Part shown: positions 51,747-61,704 of the stretch, piece after piece
How positions within the stretch are numbered: position 1 is the first letter of the stretch
Layout: every line of letters starts with the position of its first letter
Source of the DNA: Methylobacterium sp. J-088
GTDB lineage: Bacteria; Pseudomonadota; Alphaproteobacteria; Rhizobiales; Beijerinckiaceae
Direction of reading: 5' to 3'
NCBI RefSeq assembly: GCF_022829295.1
Contig: NZ_JAKSYH010000251.1
Span: 1-64,000, forward strand
Length of the DNA: 64,000 bases
Notes under the pieces: generated by a model
What the model saw: only the letters and a program-made list of their open reading frames with translations
Told to the model about the DNA's origin: nothing
Database searches by the model: none
Program-made: the position numbers and the translations under genes

Positions 51747-52787
51747 ATGAGACCCTTCGCTTACGCGCTCGCCGTCGGACTCGCGACGGTACAGCTGGCG
51801 TCTGCGGCGCTGGCCGCCGACATCACCGGGGCCGGGGCTACGTTCCCCTTCCCGGTCTACTCGAAGTGGGCCGAGGCCTACCGGAAGGAATCCGGTTCGG
51901 GTCTGAACTATCAGTCGATCGGATCCGGCGGCGGGATCAAGCAGATCCAGGCCAAGACGGTCGATTTCGGCGCCACCGACGCGCCGCTGAAGGGCGAGCA
52001 GCTGGCCAAGGACGGCCTCGTCCAGTTCCCCACCGTGATGGGCGGCGTCGTGCCGGTGGTGAACATCGCCGGAATCGAGCCGGGCAAGCTCAAACTGACC
52101 GGCGACGTGCTGGCCGACATCTATGCCGGGAAGATCGCCAAGTGGACCGATCCGCGGATCGCGAAGCTCAATGACGGCCTGAAACTGCCCGACACGAACA
52201 TCACGCCGGTCTACCGGTCCGACGCCTCGGGCACGACCAACATCTTCACCACCTACCTGTCCCAGGCTTCGGACACGTGGAAGAAGGAGTACGGCGCGGC
52301 CACGACGATCTCCTGGCCGGTCGGTCAGGGCGGCAAGGGCAACGAGGGCGTGACCGCCACCGTGAAGCAGGTGCCGAATTCCGTCGGCTACGTCGAGTCG
52401 GCTTACGCCAAGCAGAACAAGCTGGCCTACGCCCTGCTGCAGAACAAGGCCGGCAAGTTCCCGCAGCCCGACGACAAGGCGTTCCAGGCGGCGGCGGCCA
52501 GCGCGGACTGGAAGTCGGCCCCCGGCTTCGGCATCTCGCTCACCAACCAAGCCGGCGAGGAGGCGTGGCCGATCACGGCGGCGACCTTCATCCTGGTCCA
52601 CAAGGACCCGGCCGATCCGGCCAAGGCCGCCGATGTGCTCAAGTTCTTCGACTGGGCGTACAAGAACGGCGACAAGCTTGCCTCGGATCTCGACTATGTT
52701 CCGCTGCCGGACAACGTCGTGGCGCTGATCCACGAAGAGTGGAAGAACGTGAAGGGCAAGGACGGGAAGCCGGTTTACAATATGTAA
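51747..52787 (+). CDS. pstS: Phosphate ABC transporter substrate-binding protein PstS
   Basis: A 346-residue periplasmic phosphate-binding protein. Signal peptide (YALAVGLATVQLASAALAA) then ITGAGATFPFPVY, SIGSGGGIKQI and YRSDASGTTNIFT, the three loops that grip phosphate. ATG at 51747 with GGAGA upstream is preferred to an in-frame ATG at 51693, which would place 18 extra residues before the signal peptide. First gene of pstSCAB-phoU-phoB. Confidence 0.95.
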   Translation: MRPFAYALAVGLATVQLASAALAADITGAGATFPFPVYSKWAEAYRKESGSGLNYQSIGSGGGIKQIQAKTVDFGATDAPLKGEQLAKDGLVQFPTVMGGVVPVVNIAGIEPGKLKLTGDVLADIYAGKIAKWTDPRIAKLNDGLKLPDTNITPVYRSDASGTTNIFTTYLSQASDTWKKEYGAATTISWPVGQGGKGNEGVTATVKQVPNSVGYVESAYAKQNKLAYALLQNKAGKFPQPDDKAFQAAAASADWKSAPGFGISLTNQAGEEAWPITAATFILVHKDPADPAKAADVLKFFDWAYKNGDKLASDLDYVPLPDNVVALIHEEWKNVKGKDGKPVYNM

Positions 52788-52872
52788 GCCCAACGGGGAG
52801 GAGGCTTCGACCTCCTCCCTCGCTTCTGAGATCCCGCCGCGCTACCACGTTATCCTTCGCAGAGAACCGCGG

Positions 52873-53850
52873 ATGTCTGCTTTGACTGAAACGATTGCCC
52901 TCGGCCGAACCCGTACGTCGGCGGCGCGGAAGGGACCGAGCCGGAACATGGACGCCGTGTTCCGCGGTTGCGCGTACGGCGCGGCGTTGCTGGTGCTGAC
53001 CGTCCTCGTGGGGATCATCGGCTCCATCGTCTACGGCGGCCTGCCGGCCTTCCGGGAGTTCGGCGTCGGCTTCCTGACGTCCAGCGTCTGGAACGTCGGC
53101 ACCGAACAGTACGGCGCGCTCGTGGCCGTCATCGGAACGGTGATGTCGGCGCTCCTGGCCCTCCTGATCGGCGTCCCGGTCTCGCTCGGCATCGCCATCT
53201 ACCTGACGCAGCTCTGCCCGGGCTGGGCGCGCAAGCCGGTCGCGATGACGATCGAGCTGCTCGCCGCCGTGCCGAGCATCATCTACGGGATGTGGGGCCT
53301 GTTCATCTTCGCCCCACTGTTCGCCCGCTTCGTCGAGATCCCGATCTCGAACGTCGTCGAGGGCCTGCCGATCGTCGGGACCGTGCTGTATGCCCGCATC
53401 CCCTCGGGGGTCGGGGTGCTCACCGCCGGCATCATCCTGGCGATCATGATCGTGCCGTTCGTGGCCTCGATCGCCCGCGACATGCTCGACCAGATCCCCA
53501 CGATCCTGCGCGAGAGCGCCTACGGCGTCGGCTGCACCACCTGGGAGGTGACGCGCTTCGTCCTGATCCGGCACGCCTCGGTGTCGATCATCGGCGCGAT
53601 CATGCTCGGCCTCGGCCGTGCGCTGGGCGAGACCATGGCGGTGACCTTCGTGGTCGGCAACGCCAACCGCCTCTCGGCCTCGATCTTCGATCCCGGCTCG
53701 ACCATCGCGTCCCGGATCGCCAACGAATTCAACGAGGCGGACGGCATGCAGCTCAACGCCCTGATGGCGCTCGGCTGCATCCTGTTCGTCATCACCTTCA
53801 TCGTCCTGATCGCCGCGCGCATCCTGACGTCACGCGTGCGGGTCGCTTGA
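52873..53850 (+). CDS. pstC: Phosphate ABC transporter permease PstC
   Basis: A 325-residue inner-membrane permease with about six helices. The cytoplasmic coupling motif appears in the RESAYGVGCTTWEVTRFVL region, and SAIYL-type helices such as LVLTVLVGIIGSIVYGGLP precede it. The sequence GRALGETMAVTFVVGN is typical of PstC. Pairs with PstA and PstB; the pstA ATG follows by eight bases. Confidence 0.93.
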   Translation: MSALTETIALGRTRTSAARKGPSRNMDAVFRGCAYGAALLVLTVLVGIIGSIVYGGLPAFREFGVGFLTSSVWNVGTEQYGALVAVIGTVMSALLALLIGVPVSLGIAIYLTQLCPGWARKPVAMTIELLAAVPSIIYGMWGLFIFAPLFARFVEIPISNVVEGLPIVGTVLYARIPSGVGVLTAGIILAIMIVPFVASIARDMLDQIPTILRESAYGVGCTTWEVTRFVLIRHASVSIIGAIMLGLGRALGETMAVTFVVGNANRLSASIFDPGSTIASRIANEFNEADGMQLNALMALGCILFVITFIVLIAARILTSRVRVA

Positions 53851-53858
53851 GGAGCCCC

Positions 53859-54746
53859 ATGGACGCGATCAACACACGCGCTGCGCCGCCGCTCGTGCAG
53901 GCCCGGGTCCGCCCCGGCCGGCGCCGCGCGGACGCCATACTCCGTGGCTTCTGCGCCTTTGCCACGCTGCTCGGCATCATCGTGCTCGGCTCGATCCTGC
54001 TGATGCTGATCGTCGAAGGCGTGCGCGGCTTCACGCCGACCCTGCTGACGCAACCGACCCCGGGGCCGGGCAGCGAGGGCGGCGGCATCGCCAACGCGGT
54101 GCTGGGCAGCCTGATCCTGACCACGATCGGCATCGTCATCGCGACGCCGGTCGGCGTGATGGCCGGAACATTCCTGGCGGAATACGGCCGGACCTCGAAG
54201 CTGGCCGTCCTGATCCGCTTCCTCAACGACATCCTGCTCTCGGCGCCGTCGATCCTGATCGGCCTGTTCGTCTACACGCTGATGGTGCGGCCCATGGGCA
54301 GCTATTCCGGCTGGGCCGGCGGCATCGCGCTCGCGATCATCGCCACGCCGGTGATCGTGCGGACCACCGAGGACATGCTGAGCCTCGTGCCGGGCACCCT
54401 GCGCGAGGCCGGCGCGGCGCTCGGCGCTCCGCCCTCCATGGTGATCATGAAGGTGAGCTGGCGCGCCGCCTCGGCCGGCATCGTGACGGGCATCATCCTG
54501 GCGCTGGCCCGCATCGCCGGCGAGACCGCGCCGCTCCTGTTCACCGCACTCAACAACAACAGCTGGTTCAGCCCCGACCTCATGGGTGGCGTCCCGAACC
54601 TGCCGGTGATGATCTACCAGTTCGCGCTCTCGCCCTATTCCAACTGGCAGCAGCTGGCCTGGGCCGGAGCGCTTCTGATCACCATGACCATCCTCGCCCT
54701 CTCCGTGATCGCCCGCTTGGTGGTCAAGCCGCAGCGTGCCCGCTGA
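53859..54746 (+). CDS. pstA: Phosphate ABC transporter permease PstA
   Basis: A 295-residue permease. Helices include ATLLGIIVLGSILLMLIVEG and NAVLGSLILTTIGIVIATP; the coupling loop is LREAGAALGAPPSMVIMKV, and ARIAGETAPLLFTALNNN is the PstA signature. ATG at 53859 follows GAGGAG. A much longer frame runs upstream in the same phase but overlaps pstC and is not real. Confidence 0.93.
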   Translation: MDAINTRAAPPLVQARVRPGRRRADAILRGFCAFATLLGIIVLGSILLMLIVEGVRGFTPTLLTQPTPGPGSEGGGIANAVLGSLILTTIGIVIATPVGVMAGTFLAEYGRTSKLAVLIRFLNDILLSAPSILIGLFVYTLMVRPMGSYSGWAGGIALAIIATPVIVRTTEDMLSLVPGTLREAGAALGAPPSMVIMKVSWRAASAGIVTGIILALARIAGETAPLLFTALNNNSWFSPDLMGGVPNLPVMIYQFALSPYSNWQQLAWAGALLITMTILALSVIARLVVKPQRAR

Positions 54747-54770
54747 AGCGCGAGCCGAAGGATTAGCCCG

Positions 54771-55601
54771 ATGAGCCATGCTGCAGCCACCGCCGCCGCC
54801 GAGCCCCTTATGCAGCCCTCCGCCAAGGCCGGCGCCGACACCAAGGCGCCCGTCCGGATCGCCGTGAAGGGGCTGAACTTCTACTATGGCCAGTTCCACG
54901 GCCTGAAGGACATCAACCTCAACTTCCATGATCGGCAGGTGACCGCGCTGATCGGCCCGTCGGGCTGCGGGAAGTCGACGCTGCTGCGCACCTTCAACCG
55001 GATCTACAGCCTCTATCCGGAGCAGCGCGCCGAGGGCGAGATCCTGCTGGACGGCGTCAACATCCTGGATTCGAAGGTCGATCTCAACGATCTGCGCGCC
55101 CGGGTCGGCATGGTGTTCCAGAAGCCGACGCCCTTCCCGATGTCGATCTACGACAACGTCGCCTTCGGCATCCGCCTCTACGAGAAGCTGCCGAAATCGG
55201 AGCTTGACGACCGGGTCGAGGCGTCGCTGCGCAAGGCGGCGCTCTGGGACGAGGTCAAGGACAAGCTGAAGCAGTCCGGCATGGGCCTGTCGGGCGGGCA
55301 GCAGCAGCGTCTGTGCATCGCTCGCACGGTGGCCCAGCGCCCGGAGGTGATCCTGTTCGACGAGCCGACCTCGGCGCTGGACCCGATCTCGACGGGCCGG
55401 ATCGAGGAGCTGATCGAGCAGCTGCGCGACGAGTTCACCATCGCGATCGTCACGCACAACATGCAGCAGGCGGCGCGCATCTCGCAGTTCACCGCCTTCA
55501 TGTATCTCGGCGAGCTGATTGAATTCTCACAGACCGAAAAAATGTTCATGAACCCGACCGAGCGGCGGACGCAGGACTATATCACCGGCCGCTTCGGCTA
55601 A
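54771..55601 (+). CDS. pstB: Phosphate ABC transporter ATP-binding protein PstB
   Basis: A 276-residue ATPase. Walker A is GPSGCGKST, the Q-loop is in VGMVFQKPTPFPMSI, the ABC signature is LSGGQQQRLCIA, Walker B is VILFDEPTSALD, and the H-loop is in VTHNMQQAARI. An Ala-rich N-terminal extension of about 25 residues precedes the domain. Confidence 0.96.
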   Translation: MSHAAATAAAEPLMQPSAKAGADTKAPVRIAVKGLNFYYGQFHGLKDINLNFHDRQVTALIGPSGCGKSTLLRTFNRIYSLYPEQRAEGEILLDGVNILDSKVDLNDLRARVGMVFQKPTPFPMSIYDNVAFGIRLYEKLPKSELDDRVEASLRKAALWDEVKDKLKQSGMGLSGGQQQRLCIARTVAQRPEVILFDEPTSALDPISTGRIEELIEQLRDEFTIAIVTHNMQQAARISQFTAFMYLGELIEFSQTEKMFMNPTERRTQDYITGRFG

Positions 55602-55715
55602 GCTGTTTCGAAGACCGGTTTCCGCGCCATCGCGACCCGGGCGCCGCGGCGGCCGGGCGGGATCGCGGCAACCGGGTGGGATCGCACGTTCTGGCCCCCA
55701 TCGAAGGATTCATCC

Positions 55716-56435
55716 ATGCCCGGCCATATCGTTACCTCCTACGACACCGATCTCGAAAACCTCCGTCGCTCGATCTCGGAGATGGGCGGCGTGGCGGAGA
55801 AGATGACCACCGAGGCGACCGACGCCCTGGTGCGCCGCGACGACGGGCTCGCCCAGGCGGTGATCCTCGCCGACAAGCGCCTGGACGCCCTCCAGAGGGA
55901 CATCGAGGAGCGCTCCGTCCTGCTGATCGCCCGGCGGCAGCCCCTGGCGATCGACCTGCGCGAGACCATCTCGGCGATCCGCGTCTCCGGGGACCTGGAG
56001 CGGATCGGCGACCTCGCCAAGAACGTGGCCAAGCGCGTCGTGGCGATCTCCGATCAGGCGCCGGCGCAGAAGATCGTGCTCGGCGTGCGCCACATGAGCG
56101 ACCTCGCGGAGGGCCAGCTGAAGGACGTGCTGGACGCCTATGCGAGCCGCGATATCGAGGCGGCCCACGACGTGTGGGAGCGCGACGGCGAGATCGACGC
56201 GCTGTACAATTCCCTGTTCCGCGAGCTCCTGACCTACATGATGGAGGATCCGCGCAACATCTCGTTCTGCACGCACCTGCTGTTCTGCGCCAAGAATGTC
56301 GAACGCATCGGCGATCACACGACCAACATCGCCGAGACGATCCACTACCTCGCCACGGGCGAGACGCTCGCCGGAGAACGGCCGAAGAACGATGCGTCGA
56401 ACTACGTGACGGTGGATGGGGGTCTGGCGCCGTGA
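55716..56435 (+). CDS. phoU: Phosphate signalling protein PhoU
   Basis: A 239-residue all-helical protein of two PhoU repeats. YDTDLENLRRSISEMGGVAE starts the first, with its metal motif around ISGDLERIGD-like VSGDLERIGDLAKN; the second contains NVERIGDHTTNIAE. PhoU couples the Pst transporter to the PhoR-PhoB system, although phoR itself is not in the window. Confidence 0.95.
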   Translation: MPGHIVTSYDTDLENLRRSISEMGGVAEKMTTEATDALVRRDDGLAQAVILADKRLDALQRDIEERSVLLIARRQPLAIDLRETISAIRVSGDLERIGDLAKNVAKRVVAISDQAPAQKIVLGVRHMSDLAEGQLKDVLDAYASRDIEAAHDVWERDGEIDALYNSLFRELLTYMMEDPRNISFCTHLLFCAKNVERIGDHTTNIAETIHYLATGETLAGERPKNDASNYVTVDGGLAP

Positions 56436-56560
56436 AGCGCTTCCCGGGGCGCAGGATCCTGGGGGCGTCGCCGCCGTGACGGTCGGTTTCGGTTGAGGCT
56501 GGGCGGAGCCTCCGGCACCATTGCCGCGTCCGCCGCGAGAACGGGTCATCGAAGGTGAGT

Positions 56561-57256
56561 ATGCAAGTCCTGATCGTCGAGGACGAGGAGGCATTGACCA
56601 CGCTGCTGCGCTACAACTTGGAAGCCGAGGGCTTCCTGGTGGATACGGCGGCCCGGGGCGACGATGCGGAACTGCTTCTGGCCGAGCGCATGCCCGATCT
56701 GGTCCTGCTCGACTGGATGCTGCCCGGCCTGTCCGGGATCGAGCTTTGCCGCCGCATCCGGGCCCGGCGGGAGACCGAGCGGTTGCCGGTGATCATGCTG
56801 ACCGCCCGGGGCGAAGAAGGCGACCGGATCCGGGGCCTCGGGACGGGCGCCGACGATTACATCGTCAAGCCGTTCTCGGTGCCGGAACTGCTCGCCCGCA
56901 TCCGCGCGCTCCTGCGCCGGGCCAAGCCGGCTCATGTCTCGGATCGTCTGGCCGCCGGCGACCTCGAACTGGACCGCACCGGTCATCGGGTGCGCCGGGC
57001 CGGCGAGGAGCTGCATCTCGGCCCCACGGAGTTCCGGCTGCTGGAATTCCTGATGCTGGCCCCGGGCCGGGTCTTCTCCCGCGAGCAGCTTCTCGACGGG
57101 GTCTGGGGTCACGACGTCTACATCGACGAGCGCACCGTCGACGTCCATGTCGGCCGCCTGCGCAAGGCGCTGAACGGCCCCCGCCAAGCCGATCCGATCC
57201 GCACCGTCCGCGGCTCCGGCTACGCCTTCGACGAAACCTTCTCCCTCGAAGCCTGA
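56561..57256 (+). CDS. phoB: Phosphate regulon response regulator PhoB
   Basis: A 231-residue OmpR-type regulator. The receiver starts VLIVEDEEALTTLL; its phospho-acceptor aspartate is in LVLLDWMLPG, and the lysine is in YIVKPFSVPEL. The winged helix contains LGPTEFRLLEFLM, DERTVDVHVGRLRKAL and VRGSGYAFDE. ATG 56561 sits five bases after GAAGG; a GTG two codons earlier (56555) is an alternative. It should bind the Pho box before pstS. Confidence 0.95.
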   Translation: MQVLIVEDEEALTTLLRYNLEAEGFLVDTAARGDDAELLLAERMPDLVLLDWMLPGLSGIELCRRIRARRETERLPVIMLTARGEEGDRIRGLGTGADDYIVKPFSVPELLARIRALLRRAKPAHVSDRLAAGDLELDRTGHRVRRAGEELHLGPTEFRLLEFLMLAPGRVFSREQLLDGVWGHDVYIDERTVDVHVGRLRKALNGPRQADPIRTVRGSGYAFDETFSLEA

Positions 57257-57274
57257 ATCACCAAGTCCCGGCTT

Positions 57275-57382
57275 CGAAAGGTCAAGACCTTTTGCGGGTG
57301 CAGGGCGGAGCCTTGCTATGGGGCGAAGCCCGAGCGTCTGGACTCCGCCCCGACACCCCGCCAAAGGGCTTCCGCCCTTCGG
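57275..57382. repeat. Palindromic repeat cluster between phoB and the DsbD-type gene
   Basis: CGAAAGGTC/GACCTTTTG (57275-57294) and CCAAAGGGC/GCCCTTCGG (57361-57382) form hairpins. The first 41 bases match the reverse complement of 49066-49106 at 34 positions. The element lies between two convergent genes, where it may act as a bidirectional terminator. Confidence 0.75.
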
Positions 57383-57392
57383 GAAGCCTCGA

Positions 57393-59549
57393 TCAGCGGG
57401 TGAGCGCGGCACTCCTGTCGGCGGCCGGCACGGAGGCCAGGGCCTGGAGCACCGTGCCCTCGGTGAGGATCTGGGGCAGCACCTGGGGCTCGCCGCCGCC
57501 GGTGTAGAGCAGGTAGAGCGGCACGCCGCTCCGGCCGTGCTTCTCCAGCAGGCGCGTGATCTCGGGGTTCTGGTTGGTCCAGTCGCCCTTCAGATAGGTG
57601 ATGCCCCGCTCGGCCATCGCGGCCCGCACGGCCTTCGTTGAGAGGGAGGTCGTCTCGTTGACCGCGCAGGTGATGCACCACGCCGCGGTCATGTTGACGA
57701 AGGCCGGCTTGTGCGCGCTCGTCAGCGCATCGAGACGGGCCTGCGTGAACGGCTCGATACCACCGGCGGCGGCCTGCGCGGTCGGCGCGGCACGGTCCTG
57801 CGGGAGGGTGGACACCAGGGCCACCACGGCGATCAGGGCGAGCGCCGCACAGACCTGCGCGATCCGGCGTGCCCCGGGCGCGGCGGCGCGTCCGCGCTCC
57901 CAGGCCCAGGCGGAGAAACCCACCAGCACGAGGCCGATCAGCGCCGCCAGAAGGCCCCGCGGATCAACCTGCTGCGACAGGACCCAGACCAGCCAAGCCA
58001 CGGTGGCGTAGACCGGGAAGGCGAGCACCTGCTTGAGCGTCTCCATCCAGGCGCCCGGCCGCGGCAGCGCCCGAAGGGCCGGGGGCCAGAGAGTGAGAGC
58101 CAAGAACGGCAGGGCGAGGCCGAGCCCGAGGCTCGCGAACACGGCAAGCGCCACACCTGCGCTCTGGGTCAGCGCGAAGCCGATTGCCGAGCCCATGAAC
58201 GGCGCCGTGCAGGGCGTCGCCACCAGCGTGGCCAGCACGCCCGTGAAGAACGAACCACTCAGGCCGGAACGCCGGGTCAGGGGATCGCCGACACCCGCGA
58301 GCCGTCCCCCGACCTCGACCACGCCGGACAGGCTCAGGCCCATCGCGAAGAGCAGATAGGCGAGCCCCGCCACCACCAGGGGCGATTGCAGCTGGAATCC
58401 CCAGCCGATCGCCGCCCCTCCGCCCTTCAGGGCGATGAGCACTCCGGCCAGACCCAGGAAACTCGCCAGCACGCCGGCCGTATAGGCGAAGCCGTGCAGG
58501 CGCAGGCGGGCCGGACCCTCGCCCGCATGCCGCACGAGACTCAGCACTTTGATCGACAGGACGGGGAAGACGCAGGGCATCAGATTGAGGATGAGGCCGC
58601 CGAAAAAAGCGAAGGCGGTGGCGGTGGCAAACGTCAGCAGGTCGAGGTCGGGCGCGGCGGCCCCGGCCGGCGTCGCCGCGACGGGAACCGACGGATCGGT
58701 CGCGGCCGGAAGCACCGGCTCGTCGCCATACGCGAAGGCGAGGCGGCGGCTGCCGGATTCGGTCACCTCGTCCAGGGTCAGCACACCCGGAAGGGCCGTG
58801 GGAGCCGCTTCGGTCGGGCTGCTCCGGGCGACGGTGAGGTGCAGGCCGGTGCCGTCGACCGCCATCACCTGTGCGGCCGCGTTGTCGATCGCGGTCTCGG
58901 CATACGGGAAGTAGGCGGCGTTCCGGATCGTGTCGGGCCTGAGCCCCGTTGCCGTGAAATCGAGCTGCAGGGTATCGCCCTGGCTCGACAGGTTCATCGG
59001 CCAGAGCGCAGGGGTCGGGAGGGCGGCCCGAGCGCGGGCGAACAGGGCTGCATTGTCCGGATCGGGACGCGGCTCGCCCACCGGCACGGTGAGGGCAAGA
59101 TCCGCGGAGCCCGGCACGCACTCGGTCTCACAGACGAGGTAGGTCAGCTTGGCCTGGATCTGCACCGGGTTGGCCGGATCGAGGCTCGGCGGCGGCGTCA
59201 CGGGGACGAGGAGCGTGACCTCGCCCTCGTAGCCGTAATTCATCAGCGTCGCGATCGGGATCCGCTCCGGCGCCGGCCACTGGAGCGCCCCGGCGTTGAA
59301 GCCGGCCGGCAGGGTCCAGGTCACCTCGGGCGGCAGGCCCGAATCCCCCGGGTTGCGCCAGTAGACGTGCCAGCCGGGCTTCACCAGCATCCGCACCGCG
59401 AGGGTAAAAGGCCGCGCCCCCGCCACCGCGGCGGGCTCGGCGACAAGGCTCGACCGCACCAGATCCGGCGGCGTGCGCAGACCCTGCGCCAGGGCCGCCG
59501 ACAGGCTCGCGGCGAGGACCAGAATCGGGAGGACGAGGCGGCGGATCAT
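57393..59549 (-). CDS. DsbD/ScsB-type protein-disulfide reductase
   Basis: A 718-residue membrane thiol reductase passing electrons from cytoplasmic thioredoxin to the periplasm. A signal peptide (VLPILVLAASLSAALA) leads to an N-terminal periplasmic domain containing a CETEC motif. The membrane domain has eight or so helices with the redox cysteines in LNLMPCVFPVLSIKV and VATPCTAPFMG. The C-terminal thioredoxin domain carries AAWCITCAVNE (CxxC). The large N-terminal region is closer to ScsB than to E. coli DsbD. Start at ATG 59549 fits the signal peptide; the frame is open to 59603. Confidence 0.9.
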   Translation of the reverse strand: MIRRLVLPILVLAASLSAALAQGLRTPPDLVRSSLVAEPAAVAGARPFTLAVRMLVKPGWHVYWRNPGDSGLPPEVTWTLPAGFNAGALQWPAPERIPIATLMNYGYEGEVTLLVPVTPPPSLDPANPVQIQAKLTYLVCETECVPGSADLALTVPVGEPRPDPDNAALFARARAALPTPALWPMNLSSQGDTLQLDFTATGLRPDTIRNAAYFPYAETAIDNAAAQVMAVDGTGLHLTVARSSPTEAAPTALPGVLTLDEVTESGSRRLAFAYGDEPVLPAATDPSVPVAATPAGAAAPDLDLLTFATATAFAFFGGLILNLMPCVFPVLSIKVLSLVRHAGEGPARLRLHGFAYTAGVLASFLGLAGVLIALKGGGAAIGWGFQLQSPLVVAGLAYLLFAMGLSLSGVVEVGGRLAGVGDPLTRRSGLSGSFFTGVLATLVATPCTAPFMGSAIGFALTQSAGVALAVFASLGLGLALPFLALTLWPPALRALPRPGAWMETLKQVLAFPVYATVAWLVWVLSQQVDPRGLLAALIGLVLVGFSAWAWERGRAAAPGARRIAQVCAALALIAVVALVSTLPQDRAAPTAQAAAGGIEPFTQARLDALTSAHKPAFVNMTAAWCITCAVNETTSLSTKAVRAAMAERGITYLKGDWTNQNPEITRLLEKHGRSGVPLYLLYTGGGEPQVLPQILTEGTVLQALASVPAADRSAALTR

Positions 59550-59655
59550 GCTGTCCCTTCGCGGGCCAGGCGGCCGCGGTTTCAGGCCCAGCGTTCGGGC
59601 CATTCCGTGACGACGCGCTTACCACGAAGGGCCGTGGCGGTCGCGCGCCGCGGCC

Positions 59656-61494
59656 TCACCCGGGCAGCGGCGCCGTGGCGCGTGCCAGCCAGTCGCGCGC
59701 TCCGGCATCGAGCTCCGGCGACAGCGCCTCGCGGACCCAGACATGGTAGGCGTCGATCCAGGCGCGCTCCCCCGGTTCGAGCAGCTCGGTCTGGATCAGG
59801 TTCCGGTCGTAGGGCGCCAACGTCAGCGTCTCGAAGCCGAGCATCGGGCGCTCGCCGTCCGCGATGGCGCGCGTCTCGACCAGAACGAGGTTCTCGATCC
59901 GGATGCCGTAGGCGCCGGCCGCGTAGTAGCCCGGCTCGTTCGACAGGATCATGCCGGGCTCGAGCGCCACCGTACCGGTCTTGGCGATCCGTTGCGGCCC
60001 CTCGTGCACCGACAGGAAGGCGCCGACGCCGTGGCCGGTGCCGTGGTCGAAATCGAGCCCCGCCTGCCATAGGGGCGCCCGGGCGAAGGCATCGATCTGC
60101 GCGCCGGTCGTCTTGTTGGGAAACACCGCCCGGGCGATGGCGATATGGCCCTTCAGCACCCGGGTGAAGCGGTCGCGCATCGCCGCGCTCGGCGCGCCCA
60201 CCGCGACGGTCCGGGTGATGTCGGTGGTGCCGTCCGGGTATTGCGCGCCGGAATCGATCAGGAACAGCTCGCCCGGCCGGACCGCCCGGTCGCTGGCGCG
60301 GGTGACCCGGTAGTGGACGATCGCCCCGTTGGGTCCGGATCCCGAGATGGTCGGGAACGAGACGTCGCGCAGATCGCCGCCCGCGGCGCGGAAATCCTCC
60401 AGCGCCTCGACGGCGGCGATCTCGGTGAGGCCCCCGGCCGTGGATGCCGCGTCGAGCCACGCCAGGAAGCGGACGACGCTGGCCCCATCGCGCTGATGGG
60501 CGGCGCGCGCGCCCGCGATCTCGGCGGCATTCTTGAGCGCCTTCATCGCGGTGATCGGATCCTTGCCGACATCGACCGTGCCGCCGGCCGATTCGATCCG
60601 TTCCTTGAGGGCGACCGCGCCCGTGGCCGCATCGAGCCGGACCCGGGCCCCGCTGAGCGACGCCAGCCCATCCTCAAGCTCGGCCCTGGGCAGGATCTCG
60701 GCGACGGGCGCGAGCGCCGCGCGCAGGTCCGGATCGACGGCCGGCGAGGCCAGAAAGAGGCGCGCCTGCCCCTCGCGCGGCAGGATCGCGTAACCGAGGG
60801 CCAGGGGCGTATGCCCGACATCGGCGCCGCGCAGGTTGAAGGCCCAGGCGAGGTTGTGCGGATCGGAGATCACCAGGGCGTCGCAGCCGGCCTCCGTCAG
60901 GCTGTCCCGCACCCGGGCGAGCTTGTCGGCGACCGTTTCGCCCGCGAGCGCGTCCGGATGGCGGATGACCCGGCCGGCAGGCGGCTTCGGCCGACCGGCC
61001 CAGACGGCATCCACGAGGTTCGGCACGGCCCGCAGGGCACCGCCCGCCTTCGTGGCCACCCGTTCCAGGCGCGCCAATCCGTCCGGCGTGTGCAGCCACG
61101 GATCGTAGCCCAGCACCTGATCGCGCTTGAGGTTGGCACCGATCCAGGCTTCGGGCGTCGTTTCGGCCAACGGCACGATCGCGAGGATGCCGGTATCGAC
61201 CTGCTCGGGCGCCTGGAGCGTGTAACGGCCATCCACCACCAGTGCGGCGGCTTCCGACAGAATCACCGCAGTCCCGGCCGACCCGGTGAACCCGGTGAGC
61301 CAAGCGAGCCGCTCGGCGTCGGCGGGGACGTATTCGGACTGGTGCTCGTCGGCCCGCGGCACGACGAAACCGTCGACCCCCGTCTCGCGCAGGGCGGCCC
61401 GCAGAGCCTCGATCCGTTCCGGCCCCTTGCGATGGCCCGGGTCGTCGAACGTCTGAAAGCGCTGGCGTGGTCGGGACGGCGGCGGCTCGATCAT
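59656..61494 (-). CDS. Xaa-Pro aminopeptidase, M24B family
   Basis: A 612-residue cytoplasmic metallopeptidase of the three-domain aminopeptidase P type (about 600 residues). Two creatinase-like N-terminal domains include PRADEHQSEYVP and WLTGFTGSAGTAV. The catalytic pita-bread domain carries the metal ligands in LIDSGAQYPDGTTDITRT (two Asp), GTGHGVGAFLSVHEGP (His) and ILSNEPGYY (Glu). It removes N-terminal residues preceding proline. ATG at 61494 is preferred to upstream in-frame starts because it gives the usual family start. Confidence 0.93.
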   Translation of the reverse strand: MIEPPPSRPRQRFQTFDDPGHRKGPERIEALRAALRETGVDGFVVPRADEHQSEYVPADAERLAWLTGFTGSAGTAVILSEAAALVVDGRYTLQAPEQVDTGILAIVPLAETTPEAWIGANLKRDQVLGYDPWLHTPDGLARLERVATKAGGALRAVPNLVDAVWAGRPKPPAGRVIRHPDALAGETVADKLARVRDSLTEAGCDALVISDPHNLAWAFNLRGADVGHTPLALGYAILPREGQARLFLASPAVDPDLRAALAPVAEILPRAELEDGLASLSGARVRLDAATGAVALKERIESAGGTVDVGKDPITAMKALKNAAEIAGARAAHQRDGASVVRFLAWLDAASTAGGLTEIAAVEALEDFRAAGGDLRDVSFPTISGSGPNGAIVHYRVTRASDRAVRPGELFLIDSGAQYPDGTTDITRTVAVGAPSAAMRDRFTRVLKGHIAIARAVFPNKTTGAQIDAFARAPLWQAGLDFDHGTGHGVGAFLSVHEGPQRIAKTGTVALEPGMILSNEPGYYAAGAYGIRIENLVLVETRAIADGERPMLGFETLTLAPYDRNLIQTELLEPGERAWIDAYHVWVREALSPELDAGARDWLARATAPLPG

Positions 61495-61704
61495 GGCGGG
61501 AGGGTAGAGCGCTCGCCGCCGGCATGGCAACCGACCCGGCATCGGGAATGCAGGGTGAGGGCGCGCACGATGCCCGTACAGGTTGTCAGACGGCACCCGT
61601 CATGCAGCGCGCAGCCCAGCAATGGCTGGCCCGCATACCTTATTCAACATGAAAAAATCGCGAACAATCTTATCACGCCGTGGGTTTTGGCCTATCTCGG
61701 GATC

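Noticed and set aside
57711..60167. An 818-codon forward frame opposite the DsbD-type and aminopeptidase genes
   Set aside because: It is rich in Arg, Gly and Pro, has no domain, and lies antisense to two well-supported genes; it is a by-product of high GC at codon position three.
60145..61704. Upstream part of the frame that ends with the small protein at 61705-61971
   Set aside because: Antisense to the aminopeptidase and without protein-like composition; only the last 88 codons were kept.
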